Assembly (NCBI RefSeq): GCF_923079645.1
Contig: NZ_CAKLPY010000001.1
Location: 868,001 to 932,000, forward strand
Length of the DNA stretch: 64,000 nt
DNA from: Emticicia aquatica
GTDB taxonomy: Bacteria > Bacteroidota > Bacteroidia > Cytophagales > Spirosomataceae
Direction: 5' to 3'
Numbering within the stretch: the first letter of the stretch is position 1; each line of letters starts with the position of its first letter. Below, one piece after another: positions 33,195 to 41,397 of this stretch. The notes below the pieces were generated by a model that made no database searches, was not told the DNA's origin, and saw only the letters and a list, made by a program, of their open reading frames with translations. Position numbers and translations under genes: made by a program.

Positions 33195-34664
33195 ATGCTC
33201 GAAAAATTACTACATATTTTATTTAGTTCTCGTGTATTATTACCTGATATACTTTTTGGAGTAGCATTTTTGGTAATTGTAGCGACAATCACTTTTTCAA
33301 AAAAAATAAATACCGAACGGTCGTATATACTCATTAATGTATTGATAATCAGTGCATTAATAAGTGTTGGATTTCTTTTTTATGCTCTTTTTGGTTTTTA
33401 TCAGCAATATTTTGAATCGGGAAGTACTTTATTTGGTGAATTAATTTATTTGGATAGTAAAAGTTTATTTTTCAAAATACTCATTACAATCTCAGCAGTT
33501 GCAGTTTTGATTCATCTTTGGGTGGTTGGTTATAAAGTTGTTGGCGAATTTTATGCAATATTTGTAGCTCTCGTTTGGGGATTGTTTATTATGACAATGA
33601 CAACAAACTGGCTCATGCTATATGTTTCACTAGAAATGGTGTCAATTTGCTCTTATATTTTGGTTGTTTTCAATAAAGGAAAAACGAATAGCGAAGCAGG
33701 AATAAAGTATTTGCTTTTTGGAGCAACGAGTTCGGCGGTGATGCTTTACGGCATTTCACTGCTTTATGGAATGACTGGAACGCTAAATTTCGTTGGTCAA
33801 GAATTTGCTGCTTTTTTAGGGCAAAACCCATCTTGGATTGCTAATATTGCTATATTTATGGCTATTGGCGGACTCTTATTTAAACTTTCAGCAGTGCCGT
33901 TTCACGCTTGGACACCTGATGTTTATGAAGCAACGCCAACACCAATTGTTGCTTTTTTATCAATTGCTCCCAAAGTAGCTGTATTATTAGTTCTGATTAG
34001 ATTATTTGGTTCATTAAGTATCGATTTCCGAATGATGACCGCTATTGTTATTTTAGCCTCAATTACGATTGGTAATTTATCAGCTTTATGGCAAACAAAT
34101 ACGAAGCGAATGCTCGGATATTCGACAATTGCTCATGGTGGATTTATGCTTGTGGGTTTGTTAGCTACCAATACTATTGGCGTTCAGTCGGCAATTTTTT
34201 ATATAACTACCTATTTATTTATTACTTTGGCGGCTTTTTTACTGATTGATTTCCTTGCACTTAAAACTGAAAGTTACGAGTTAGAAAGTTTAAGAGGCCT
34301 CGGTCAAGAAAATATCTTTCTTGGTTTAGCTGCTGTCATAATCATGGTTGCATTGGTTGGTTTACCGCCAACAGTTGGTTTTACAGGGAAATTACTCGTT
34401 TTTACAGCTTTATGGGAAGCTTACCAAACTTCTCATAGCAACTTGTTGCTGATAGTTTTACTATTTGGACTATTAAATACTGCGATTTCAATTTTCTATT
34501 ACTTGAAAATTCCTTTTTACATGATTTTCAAAGAACCGAAAATTGGCGTTAGATTCTTCCATGTGGGTTTGTTGAGAAAAGCATTTTTATTGTTTTTTTT
34601 ATTCCTAATTATCTATTTATTCCTCAAACCAAGTGATTTGATGAGTCTCATTGGACATTTGTAA
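33195..34664 (+). CDS. nuoN: NADH-quinone oxidoreductase subunit N
   Basis: A 489-residue complex I subunit. Family hallmarks are YVSLEMVSICSYILVVF (conserved Glu), GIKYLLFGATSSAVMLYG, LFKLSAVPFHAWTPDVYE with the Lys of the proton channel, TPTPIVAFLSIAPKVA, and YSTIAHGGFMLVGL. A conserved VGLPPTVGFTGKL motif is near 395-407. It is the last gene of the nuoLMN block. Confidence 0.95.
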   Translation: MLEKLLHILFSSRVLLPDILFGVAFLVIVATITFSKKINTERSYILINVLIISALISVGFLFYALFGFYQQYFESGSTLFGELIYLDSKSLFFKILITISAVAVLIHLWVVGYKVVGEFYAIFVALVWGLFIMTMTTNWLMLYVSLEMVSICSYILVVFNKGKTNSEAGIKYLLFGATSSAVMLYGISLLYGMTGTLNFVGQEFAAFLGQNPSWIANIAIFMAIGGLLFKLSAVPFHAWTPDVYEATPTPIVAFLSIAPKVAVLLVLIRLFGSLSIDFRMMTAIVILASITIGNLSALWQTNTKRMLGYSTIAHGGFMLVGLLATNTIGVQSAIFYITTYLFITLAAFLLIDFLALKTESYELESLRGLGQENIFLGLAAVIIMVALVGLPPTVGFTGKLLVFTALWEAYQTSHSNLLLIVLLFGLLNTAISIFYYLKIPFYMIFKEPKIGVRFFHVGLLRKAFLLFFLFLIIYLFLKPSDLMSLIGHL

Positions 34665-34914
34665 ATACTCAAGTGGTAATAAATTCTAATCTTTTCATTC
34701 AAAAATATTAGTTGACTAATTGACATTTTAATTGACTTATTGACGCTGTTTTATACCTTTTCAAAGAAAAAATTTACATAATTCAATAGGTTTAGTTACA
34801 TTAAATGACAGTCGAGCATTTTCAAAAATGTTCCCACAAACAAATCGAACTTTTTCTTTGCAAGCGACGTATATTCTTTAGAACTTTGCATAACCAATCT
34901 CCAAAAATTCTTAA

Positions 34915-36807
34915 ATGAGCGACGCAATTAAACACGAATGTGGCATTGCCCTTGTTCGTCTTCGCAAACCACTCCAATATTATATCGACAAATACGGTAC
35001 GCCTCTTTATGGCATCCAACGATTGTATGTTTTGATGGAAAAACAGTCTAATCGGGGGCAAGATGGGGCTGGTGTAGGTAATGTCAAGCTGGATGTTTCA
35101 CCAGGCCATCGTTATATTAGTCGTTATCGTTCTGTTGAAAATCGACCAATTGTTGATATTTTCAATAAAATTAACGAGAAATATAAGGATGTTCTTCGCA
35201 ATAATCCTGATAAATTTAAAGATGCAAATTGGTTACAAGAAAACGTTGCCTATTCTGGTGAGGTTTGGTTGGGTCATTTGCGTTATGGAACACACGGTAA
35301 AAACGAAATTGAAAACTGTCATCCAATGCTTCGTCAGAGCAATTGGCGTAGCCGAAATATGTTGGTTGCAGGTAATTTCAATATGACTAATGCCGAAGAA
35401 CTTTTCCATAAATTAGTTAAGCTCGGTCAGCATCCAAAAGATTTGGGTGATACCGTAACTGTCATGGAAAAAATTGGTCATTTTCTTGATGAAGAGAACC
35501 AAAGAGTTTTCGACCGATTTAAAGGAATTTATGAAAATCCTGCTTTATCCGATATTATTGAAGATAACATGGACTTGCCACGTGTACTTCACCGTGCTTG
35601 CCGAGATTTTGATGGTGGATATGCAATGGCAGGTGTGACAGGTTTTGGAGCATCATTTGTAGTTCGAGACCCAGCAGGTATTCGTCCAGCGTATTATTGG
35701 GCGAATGATGAAGTTGTTATTGTTGCATCTGAAAAAACAGCGATTAAAGCTGCTTTCAATGCAAATTATGATGATATAAAGGAAGTTCAGCCAGGAAATG
35801 CCTTGATTATTGATAAACATGGCGAATATAATGAGTTTCAGATTATGAAACCATTAGAGAAAAAATCGTGCAGTTTTGAGCGAATTTATTTCTCACGTGG
35901 TTCTGACCCTCAAATATACGAAGAGCGAAAAAAATTAGGTCAATTATTGATTCCTCAGATTTTAGAAGAAATTAATTATGACCTTGAAAATACCGTTTTT
36001 TCATACATTCCGAATACAGCCGAAAGTGCTTTTTTTGGAATGGTAGAAGGACTGGAACAATATTTGGCAGATTGGCGTTTGAAACGAATTACAGAGGGAA
36101 ATATGTCCCCAGAAGAAATCAAAAAAGTTTTATCGTTTCGCCCAAGAATCGAAAAATTGGTTTCTAAAGATGTAAAACTGAGAACATTTATTACCAACGA
36201 TGACGAACGTGACGAAATGGTTTCGCACGTGTATGAAATGACTTACGAAGTGATTCGCAAAGGAATTGATACCGTTGTTTTGATTGATGATTCTATCGTG
36301 CGAGGTACTACGCTCGAAAAAAGTATCTTGAAAATGATTGACCGTTTAGGGCCAAAGAAAGTAATTATTGTTTCTTCTGCTCCACAAATTCGTTATCCCG
36401 ACTGTTATGGAATTGATATGTCGAAAATGAAAGAATTTGTGGCTTTCAGAGCTATGCTTGACTTGCTCAAACAAAACGGTATTGAGTATATGAAGCACGA
36501 AGTTTATGCTCAAAGTGTTGGAGCTTTGCAAACAGATAATGCTTATGATGAAAATTTTGTAAAACAACTTTATAGTAAATTTACAGACGAGGAACTTTCG
36601 CAGAAAATAGCTCAAATTGTTACACCAGAAAATATGAAAGCTGAGGTTTCAATGATATACCAAACTGTCGAAAATTTACACAAAGCATGTCCAAACCACC
36701 TTGGCGATTGGTATTTCACAGGAAATTACCCAACTCGAGGAGGAAATAGAGTCGTTAATCGTGCATTTGTAAATTTTATGGAAGGGAAATTAGTGAGAGC
36801 GTACTAA
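34915..36807 (+). CDS. purF: Amidophosphoribosyltransferase-type protein (long PurF)
   Basis: A 630-residue class II glutamine amidotransferase/phosphoribosyltransferase, about 130 residues longer than E. coli PurF. The N-terminal nucleophile is C9 after an eight-residue propeptide (MSDAIKHE); the glutaminase domain has RGQDGAGV, LGHLRYGTHGK and GNFNMTNAEEL. The PRPP-binding loop VLIDDSIVRGTT (about 454-465) is intact. Extra segments near 170-210 and at about 375-435 (QYLADWRLKRITEGNMSPEE) are features of the long Bacteroidota type. It presumably catalyses phosphoribosylamine formation in purine synthesis; whether a second, standard PurF is encoded elsewhere is unknown. A hairpin follows. Confidence 0.85.
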   Translation: MSDAIKHECGIALVRLRKPLQYYIDKYGTPLYGIQRLYVLMEKQSNRGQDGAGVGNVKLDVSPGHRYISRYRSVENRPIVDIFNKINEKYKDVLRNNPDKFKDANWLQENVAYSGEVWLGHLRYGTHGKNEIENCHPMLRQSNWRSRNMLVAGNFNMTNAEELFHKLVKLGQHPKDLGDTVTVMEKIGHFLDEENQRVFDRFKGIYENPALSDIIEDNMDLPRVLHRACRDFDGGYAMAGVTGFGASFVVRDPAGIRPAYYWANDEVVIVASEKTAIKAAFNANYDDIKEVQPGNALIIDKHGEYNEFQIMKPLEKKSCSFERIYFSRGSDPQIYEERKKLGQLLIPQILEEINYDLENTVFSYIPNTAESAFFGMVEGLEQYLADWRLKRITEGNMSPEEIKKVLSFRPRIEKLVSKDVKLRTFITNDDERDEMVSHVYEMTYEVIRKGIDTVVLIDDSIVRGTTLEKSILKMIDRLGPKKVIIVSSAPQIRYPDCYGIDMSKMKEFVAFRAMLDLLKQNGIEYMKHEVYAQSVGALQTDNAYDENFVKQLYSKFTDEELSQKIAQIVTPENMKAEVSMIYQTVENLHKACPNHLGDWYFTGNYPTRGGNRVVNRAFVNFMEGKLVRAY

Positions 36808-36816
36808 AAACTATTC

Positions 36817-36880
36817 AAAGAATGACGATTTTAGGGATGACGATTTTGATAAGTGCAAACTTTAGAAATCGTCATTCTTT
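36817..36880 (+). terminator. Hairpin after purF
   Basis: A perfect 15-bp inverted repeat (36817-36831 with 36866-36880) with a 34-base loop, beginning 10 bases after the purF stop and followed by GTTT. It also lies just past the end of the small minus-strand gene that stops at 36891, so it may serve both. Confidence 0.6.
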
Positions 36881-36890
36881 GTTTACGGTA

Positions 36891-37031
36891 TTATTTTTTT
36901 TTCTTCTTAGGCAGGGTAAAAACATTATTAGTAACTTCTTGCATACCAATGACTCTTAACAAATCAATGATGTTTACAGTTTCGTTTGAAATTGGCATTG
37001 AAGCGGTAGATAAAATTGTAGATGTTTTCAT
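36891..37031 (-). CDS. Small 46-residue protein, unknown function
   Basis: An ATG frame of 46 codons from 37031 to a TAA at 36891-36893, encoding a protein that starts MKTSTILSTASMPISNETVN and ends in LPKKKKK. It has no signal peptide or membrane helix. The Ser/Thr-rich start is followed by a short helix (NIIDLLRVIGMQEV) and a basic tail. Support is upstream: AGGA seven bases before the ATG, and a consensus promoter (TTTTG, 20 bases, TAACTTTG) placing transcription start about 24 bases before the ATG. It occupies most of a 425-base gap between plus-strand genes and ends next to a hairpin. The family is not recognised. Confidence 0.55.
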   Translation of the reverse strand: MKTSTILSTASMPISNETVNIIDLLRVIGMQEVTNNVFTLPKKKKK

Positions 37032-37060
37032 GTTTTCCTGATTATTTTATGTTGACACAG

Positions 37061-37093
37061 CAAAGTTAAGTCAAAAAGCGAATATTCGCAAAA
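37061..37093 (-). promoter_or_regulatory. Consensus promoter of the small protein gene
   Basis: Read on the minus strand: TTTTG (37093-37089), a 20-base spacer, and TAACTTTG (37068-37061), an exact TAnnTTTG box. This is among the best promoters in the window and points into the 46-codon gene. The remainder of the gap to 37232 is AT-rich without further signal. Confidence 0.6.
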
Positions 37094-37232
37094 TGATTTT
37101 AAATTATTTATTGTACGGTTACATTTAGTAGAAAAACGTCCCAAATGACTTATTTTTAGTAATAAATTATAGTTTTTCATCAATAAAGTTTAGTCTAATA
37201 CGAATTATCAACCCTTTTAAAATAATTTATCT

Positions 37233-38000
37233 ATGAAGAAACTAATTTTTTGCTTCGTTTTAGCAATTTTAACACAGGCAGTTAATGCTCAAGAACCATC
37301 AGACCCAAAAGCTATTGAAATTGCTGATAAAGTATTGCAAGCAATGGGAGGCGAAAAAGCTTGGAATGAGACTAGGCATATTACATGGAATTTTTTTGGT
37401 GCAAGAAGATTGACTTGGGACAAATGGACAGGTAATGTTAGAGTTGATAATTTGCGAGATAACTCGGTTATTCTCTTAAATATCAATACCGAAACTGGAA
37501 AAGTTTTTAAATGGGGAACTGAGCAAACAAATGTGGATTCGCTAAAAAAATACATAAAATCAGGTAAAGGAGCTTGGATTAATGATTCGTATTGGTTGAC
37601 AATGCCGTTTAAATTGAGAGATAATGGCGTGACACTAAAATATTTGGGTGATAGCCAAACTGAAACAGGCAAAGATGCGTATTTATTACAGATGACTTTC
37701 AAAGAAGTTGGTAATACTCCAAACAATATGTACAAAATCTTAGTTGAAAAAGAAACTAATTTAATGACACAATGGTCATATTTTGCCAAATCAACAGATG
37801 AAAAACCAACATTTACTCGTCCTTGGACTGAATATAAGCCTTATGGTAAAATTATCCTTTCGGGCGAACGTGGCGATCGTGATTTGACAGAAATTAAAGT
37901 TTTTGAAACTTTACCCGAATCAATTTATACAGATTTTAAAAAACCTGATTATAGTAAAGCAAAAGACTTTAATAAGAAAAAAGATAAGCTTGAATTGTAA
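37233..38000 (+). CDS. Exported LolA-like hypothetical protein
   Basis: 255 residues with a signal peptide (about 1-19, ending AVNAQ). The mature part begins KAIEIADKVLQAMGGEKAWNETRHITWNF, a pattern seen in Bacteroidota outer-membrane-lipoprotein-sorting (LolA-like) proteins of the DUF6503 type. Central strands include YWLTMPFKLRDNGVTLKYLG and LLQMTFKEVG. A role in lipid or lipoprotein handling is a guess from the fold. The C-terminus is Lys/Asp-rich. A hairpin separates it from hemH. Confidence 0.65.
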   Translation: MKKLIFCFVLAILTQAVNAQEPSDPKAIEIADKVLQAMGGEKAWNETRHITWNFFGARRLTWDKWTGNVRVDNLRDNSVILLNINTETGKVFKWGTEQTNVDSLKKYIKSGKGAWINDSYWLTMPFKLRDNGVTLKYLGDSQTETGKDAYLLQMTFKEVGNTPNNMYKILVEKETNLMTQWSYFAKSTDEKPTFTRPWTEYKPYGKIILSGERGDRDLTEIKVFETLPESIYTDFKKPDYSKAKDFNKKKDKLEL

Positions 38001-38010
38001 GTTTGTATTG

Positions 38011-38048
38011 AAGCCAAATGAGTTATAATTTCTTACCTCATTTGGCTT
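38011..38048 (+). terminator. Hairpin between the LolA-like gene and hemH
   Basis: A perfect 12-bp inverted repeat (38011-38022 with 38037-38048), 14-base loop, 10 bases after the stop at 38000. The T-run is short. It covers a possible upstream ATG of hemH (38018), which supports the downstream start at 38072. Confidence 0.55.
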
Positions 38049-38071
38049 ATATCCCATATATTAAAAAAGTA

Positions 38072-39088
38072 ATGATTGGAAAAACTGGTGTTTTGATTGT
38101 AAACTTAGGTACGCCCGATAGTCCGAGCGTGCCAGACGTAAGAAAATATTTACGTGAATTTTTGATGGATGGACGTGTAATTGATATTGCGGCCATTCCT
38201 CGTTGGTTATTGGTCAATTTAATAATTGCTCCGTTTCGTTCACCAAAATCTGCCAAAGTTTACAAAGAACTTTGGACTGAAAAAGGGTCTCCACTAAAAA
38301 TCTATGGAGAAGCGAACGAAAAACAACTACAAAAATCTTTAGGTGACGAGTATGTTGTAAAATTGGCAATGCGTTATCAAAGTCCAAGTATTGAAAATGG
38401 TTTAAAGGCATTTCAAGAAATGGGTTTGAAAAATATCATCGTTATTCCATTTTTTCCACAATATGCTTCTGCTTCTACGGGTTCTGTTTATGAAGAAGTG
38501 ATGAGAATTGTTACTAAATGGCAGATAATTCCAGAAATTACTTTCAAAAATAATTTTTATCATTATCCAAAATTCATCAATGCTTTTGCCAATAATGGAC
38601 GTAAACATCTTGAAAATGATGAATACGACCATGTTGTATTTAGTTATCATGGGTTACCCGCTCGTCAGATTTTAAAAGGAGATTGTACAGGAAAAACTTG
38701 TCAATTAGGAAGTTGCTGTGATACCGTTCATGCACTTAATCAGCATTGTTATAGAGCTCAATGTTTTGAAACGACCCGCCTTTTAGTTAAAGAGTTAGGT
38801 TTAAAAGAGGGTACATATACCACTTGTTTTCAGTCAAGACTAGGACGTGACCCATGGGTGCAACCATATACGGATGATATTGTAAATGAATTAGCTGCGA
38901 AAGGAATAAAACGAGTGTTAGCTTTTTCACCAGCATTTGTAGCTGATTGTTTGGAAACGACAATCGAAGTGGCCGAAGAGTATCGAGAAATATTTGAAGA
39001 AAAAGGTGGTGAACATTGGAAACTTGTTGAAAGTTTGAATGATTCGGAGGCTTGGATTGATTTGTTAGTAGAATTGGTGAAAGAATAA
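38072..39088 (+). CDS. hemH: Ferrochelatase
   Basis: A 338-residue ferrochelatase inserting Fe(II) into protoporphyrin IX. Landmarks are GVLIVNLGTPDSP (about 5-17), FPQYASASTGSV, VVFSYHGLP with the catalytic His, CFQSRLGRDPWVQPYTDD, and FSPAFVADCLETTIEVAEEY with the conserved Glu. A Cys-rich stretch (KGDCTGKTCQLGSCCDT, about 204-220, then further Cys) sits after the HGLP motif; similar clusters hold an iron-sulfur centre in some ferrochelatases, but this is unproven here. The start at 38072 is preferred over 38018 because the latter lies inside a hairpin. 8 bases precede the next gene. Confidence 0.93.
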   Translation: MIGKTGVLIVNLGTPDSPSVPDVRKYLREFLMDGRVIDIAAIPRWLLVNLIIAPFRSPKSAKVYKELWTEKGSPLKIYGEANEKQLQKSLGDEYVVKLAMRYQSPSIENGLKAFQEMGLKNIIVIPFFPQYASASTGSVYEEVMRIVTKWQIIPEITFKNNFYHYPKFINAFANNGRKHLENDEYDHVVFSYHGLPARQILKGDCTGKTCQLGSCCDTVHALNQHCYRAQCFETTRLLVKELGLKEGTYTTCFQSRLGRDPWVQPYTDDIVNELAAKGIKRVLAFSPAFVADCLETTIEVAEEYREIFEEKGGEHWKLVESLNDSEAWIDLLVELVKE

Positions 39089-39096
39089 GACAAACC

Positions 39097-40131
39097 ATGG
39101 AAATAGGAATAGATAGCTTTGCGGCCGTAATGGCTAATAACAAAGGACAAACAATAAGTAGCGTGCAGGCAATTGCCGAATTGTTGGAACGGATTGAAAA
39201 AGCTGATGAAGTTGGTCTTGATTTATTTGGTATTGGAGAGCATCATCGCAAAGAGTTTCTCGATTCTGCACCGACAATGATTTTAGCAGCAGCGGCAGCT
39301 CGAACAAAACGGATTAAACTTACAAGTGCAGTAACAGTTTTGAGTGCAATTGACCCTGTGCGAGCATTCCAAAGTTTTGCCACACTTGACTTAATTTCTC
39401 AGGGTCGAGCTGAAATGGTCGTTGGTCGTGGTTCATTTACGGATGCTTTTCCTCTATTTGGGTTAAATCTTGAAGATTACGATGAACTTTTCACCGAAAA
39501 ATTAGGTCTATTACTCAAAATCAGAGAAAATGAGGTTGTAAATTGGTCAGGAAAATTTCGAGCAAGATTGAGCAATCAGTCTATTTATCCAAGACCATTA
39601 CAACAAAAACTACCAATTTGGATAGGTGTAGGCGGTACTCCTCAATCTTTTGTTCGAGCAGGTATATTGGGTTTGCCTTTAATGGTAGCAGTTATTGGCG
39701 GAGAAACACATCGTTTCAGGCCATTAATTGACCTCTATCGAAATGCAGGTTTGAAAGCAGGGCATTCGCCCGAACAATTGCAAGTGGGTTTGCATTCGTT
39801 GGGTTATGTGGCAGAAACAACAGAAGAAGCTGTTGAAGAGTTTTATCCTGGATATGCCGAAATGTTTACCAATATTGGTAAAGAACGTGGTTGGCCACCC
39901 GTTAGACGCTCGCACTTTGATTCTCAAACCACCGAATTAGGGGCATTTTTGATAGGAAATCCCGAAGAAGTTGCTCAAAAAATATTGAGACATAGTGAGG
40001 CTCTTGGCGGAATTTCTAGAGTTACTTTTCAAATGGATAATGCGGGAATGTCTCACGAAAAATTGATGAAAGCCATTGAATTAATTGGAACACGGGTATC
40101 TCCGATAGTGAATAATTCAAAAGTTTTTTGA
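39097..40131 (+). CDS. Luciferase-like (LLM class) flavin-dependent oxidoreductase
   Basis: A 344-residue TIM-barrel flavoprotein. Bacterial-luciferase-family motifs are EVGLDLFGIGEHHRKEFLDS (about 38-57), SAVTVLSAIDPVRAFQ, RAEMVVGRGSFTDAFPLFG, and LPIWIGVGGTPQSFVRAG. It would use reduced FMN supplied by a separate reductase; the substrate is unknown. Spacing of 8 bases from hemH suggests cotranscription, although a functional link is not obvious. It ends at a strong palindromic terminator. Confidence 0.88.
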   Translation: MEIGIDSFAAVMANNKGQTISSVQAIAELLERIEKADEVGLDLFGIGEHHRKEFLDSAPTMILAAAAARTKRIKLTSAVTVLSAIDPVRAFQSFATLDLISQGRAEMVVGRGSFTDAFPLFGLNLEDYDELFTEKLGLLLKIRENEVVNWSGKFRARLSNQSIYPRPLQQKLPIWIGVGGTPQSFVRAGILGLPLMVAVIGGETHRFRPLIDLYRNAGLKAGHSPEQLQVGLHSLGYVAETTEEAVEEFYPGYAEMFTNIGKERGWPPVRRSHFDSQTTELGAFLIGNPEEVAQKILRHSEALGGISRVTFQMDNAGMSHEKLMKAIELIGTRVSPIVNNSKVF

Positions 40132-40176
40132 AAAAGAAGAAGGCACATTTTAGCTAAAATGTGCCTTCTTCTTTTT
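40131..40176. terminator. Perfect 46-bp palindrome, bidirectional terminator
   Basis: A perfect palindrome with centre AGCT between 40153 and 40154, starting with AAAAA and ending with TTTTT, placed exactly between convergent genes. The first base is the last base of the LLM stop codon. It can terminate transcripts from both sides. Confidence 0.85.
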
Positions 40177-40230
40177 AATTAATACAATTTTTTTAAAGTA
40201 TGTTTTTAAGAAATATCGTTTTCTTTAGCT

Positions 40231-41397
40231 TTAAAAACTCCCCTTTAAAACTTCAACCAAAGCCCATAAATCATCTTCAACATTATAAATATTTTGAGAG
40301 ACCCGAATCGCTACACCTCGATTAGAAATTACAATTTTGTTTTGCATTAATTTGTCGGTAAATGATTGATTATCAATGCTTATTGGGAGTGAAACTCCTA
40401 ATAAATGATTCGCACGATAAGCCTCATCTTCTAGCCAACATCCCAATTCTTGAAGCTCTTTTATTGGATTCTCAATAATTGATTTGGTATAATTTTGAAT
40501 GTTATTTACTCCCCAACTTAACAATTGTGTGAGTGCATCTTCCAGCATTGGCATTTGAATAAACTGTGAATGCTCACCCATGTTATATCTTTGTGCCTTT
40601 GGGCGATAAGCTCTTTCATACCTAATCAATTTAGCGAAATTGTCACTTTCAACGCGGTGCATCCAAGATTCTTCTATGGGAATACCGTCGTCAAAAAAAT
40701 CGCTAAAATAGGCTAACCCAATACTATATGGACCTAAAAGCCATTTGTAGCCTGCACAAATCAAAGCATCAGGTTGAATTTTTTCTATATCGAAATCTAA
40801 TGCACCAACCGACTGAGTTCCATCAATAATAAGTAATGCACCAACTTCTTTACACCGCTTTGAAATGTTTTCCAAATCGAATTTTACCCCATAAATCCAG
40901 TGGATATGCGGCATAACAACCATAGCAGTTTCTGTCGTGATTCCCTCCAAAATATGTTGATTCCAAAGTTTTCCACGATTTTCAAAAACATCTGGTTTTA
41001 CTATGGTTTTATACGTTAAATGATGATTTTGACAAACCCTATCAAACGCATAAACGTTATTTGGAAACTCATCTTGAATCTGAATAATGTGCTTTTTCTC
41101 AGAAATATTAGGTAAACGATGAAAATTATTGGCTACAGTTGCCATTCCGTAAGCAACTGATGGAATAATGGCAACTCGTTGATAATCAGGTATATTTACA
41201 AGTTTAGAAAAAAGTTTTTGTACTTTTTCGGGAAGTATAAAATGGTCTTTACCACTTATTTGATGCGTATGTACGGCTTTCAAATTGATGCCTTCAATGC
41301 CACGCTCAACCGAACTTTTTAGGGTAGGAGAGTAAGCCGCACCATTGAGATAATGCAAACCTTCTTCAATTGAAAATAAGTGCTTTTGATTAGTCAT
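40231..41397 (-). CDS. Class V aminotransferase-fold PLP enzyme
   Basis: A 388-residue PLP enzyme of the cysteine desulfurase/isopenicillin-N-epimerase type. LLIIDGTQSVGALDFD holds the PLP-pyridine Asp, and ICAGYKWLLGPYSIGLAYF the Schiff-base Lys with the usual Gly-rich context. N-terminal YLNGAAYSPTL is the substrate loop. The start at 41397 (MTNQKHLFSIE) overlaps the dehydrogenase gene by 8 bases, suggesting coupling; the frame extends to 41448 but with an unlikely N-terminus. Its role in the hydroxyproline cluster is not obvious; no known step requires it. Confidence 0.85.
   Translation of the reverse strand: MTNQKHLFSIEEGLHYLNGAAYSPTLKSSVERGIEGINLKAVHTHQISGKDHFILPEKVQKLFSKLVNIPDYQRVAIIPSVAYGMATVANNFHRLPNISEKKHIIQIQDEFPNNVYAFDRVCQNHHLTYKTIVKPDVFENRGKLWNQHILEGITTETAMVVMPHIHWIYGVKFDLENISKRCKEVGALLIIDGTQSVGALDFDIEKIQPDALICAGYKWLLGPYSIGLAYFSDFFDDGIPIEESWMHRVESDNFAKLIRYERAYRPKAQRYNMGEHSQFIQMPMLEDALTQLLSWGVNNIQNYTKSIIENPIKELQELGCWLEDEAYRANHLLGVSLPISIDNQSFTDKLMQNKIVISNRGVAIRVSQNIYNVEDDLWALVEVLKGSF

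Noticed and set aside
36853-37041. 62-residue plus-strand open frame
   Set aside because: It is antisense to the 46-codon gene that has promoter and ribosome-binding site; the plus frame has neither.
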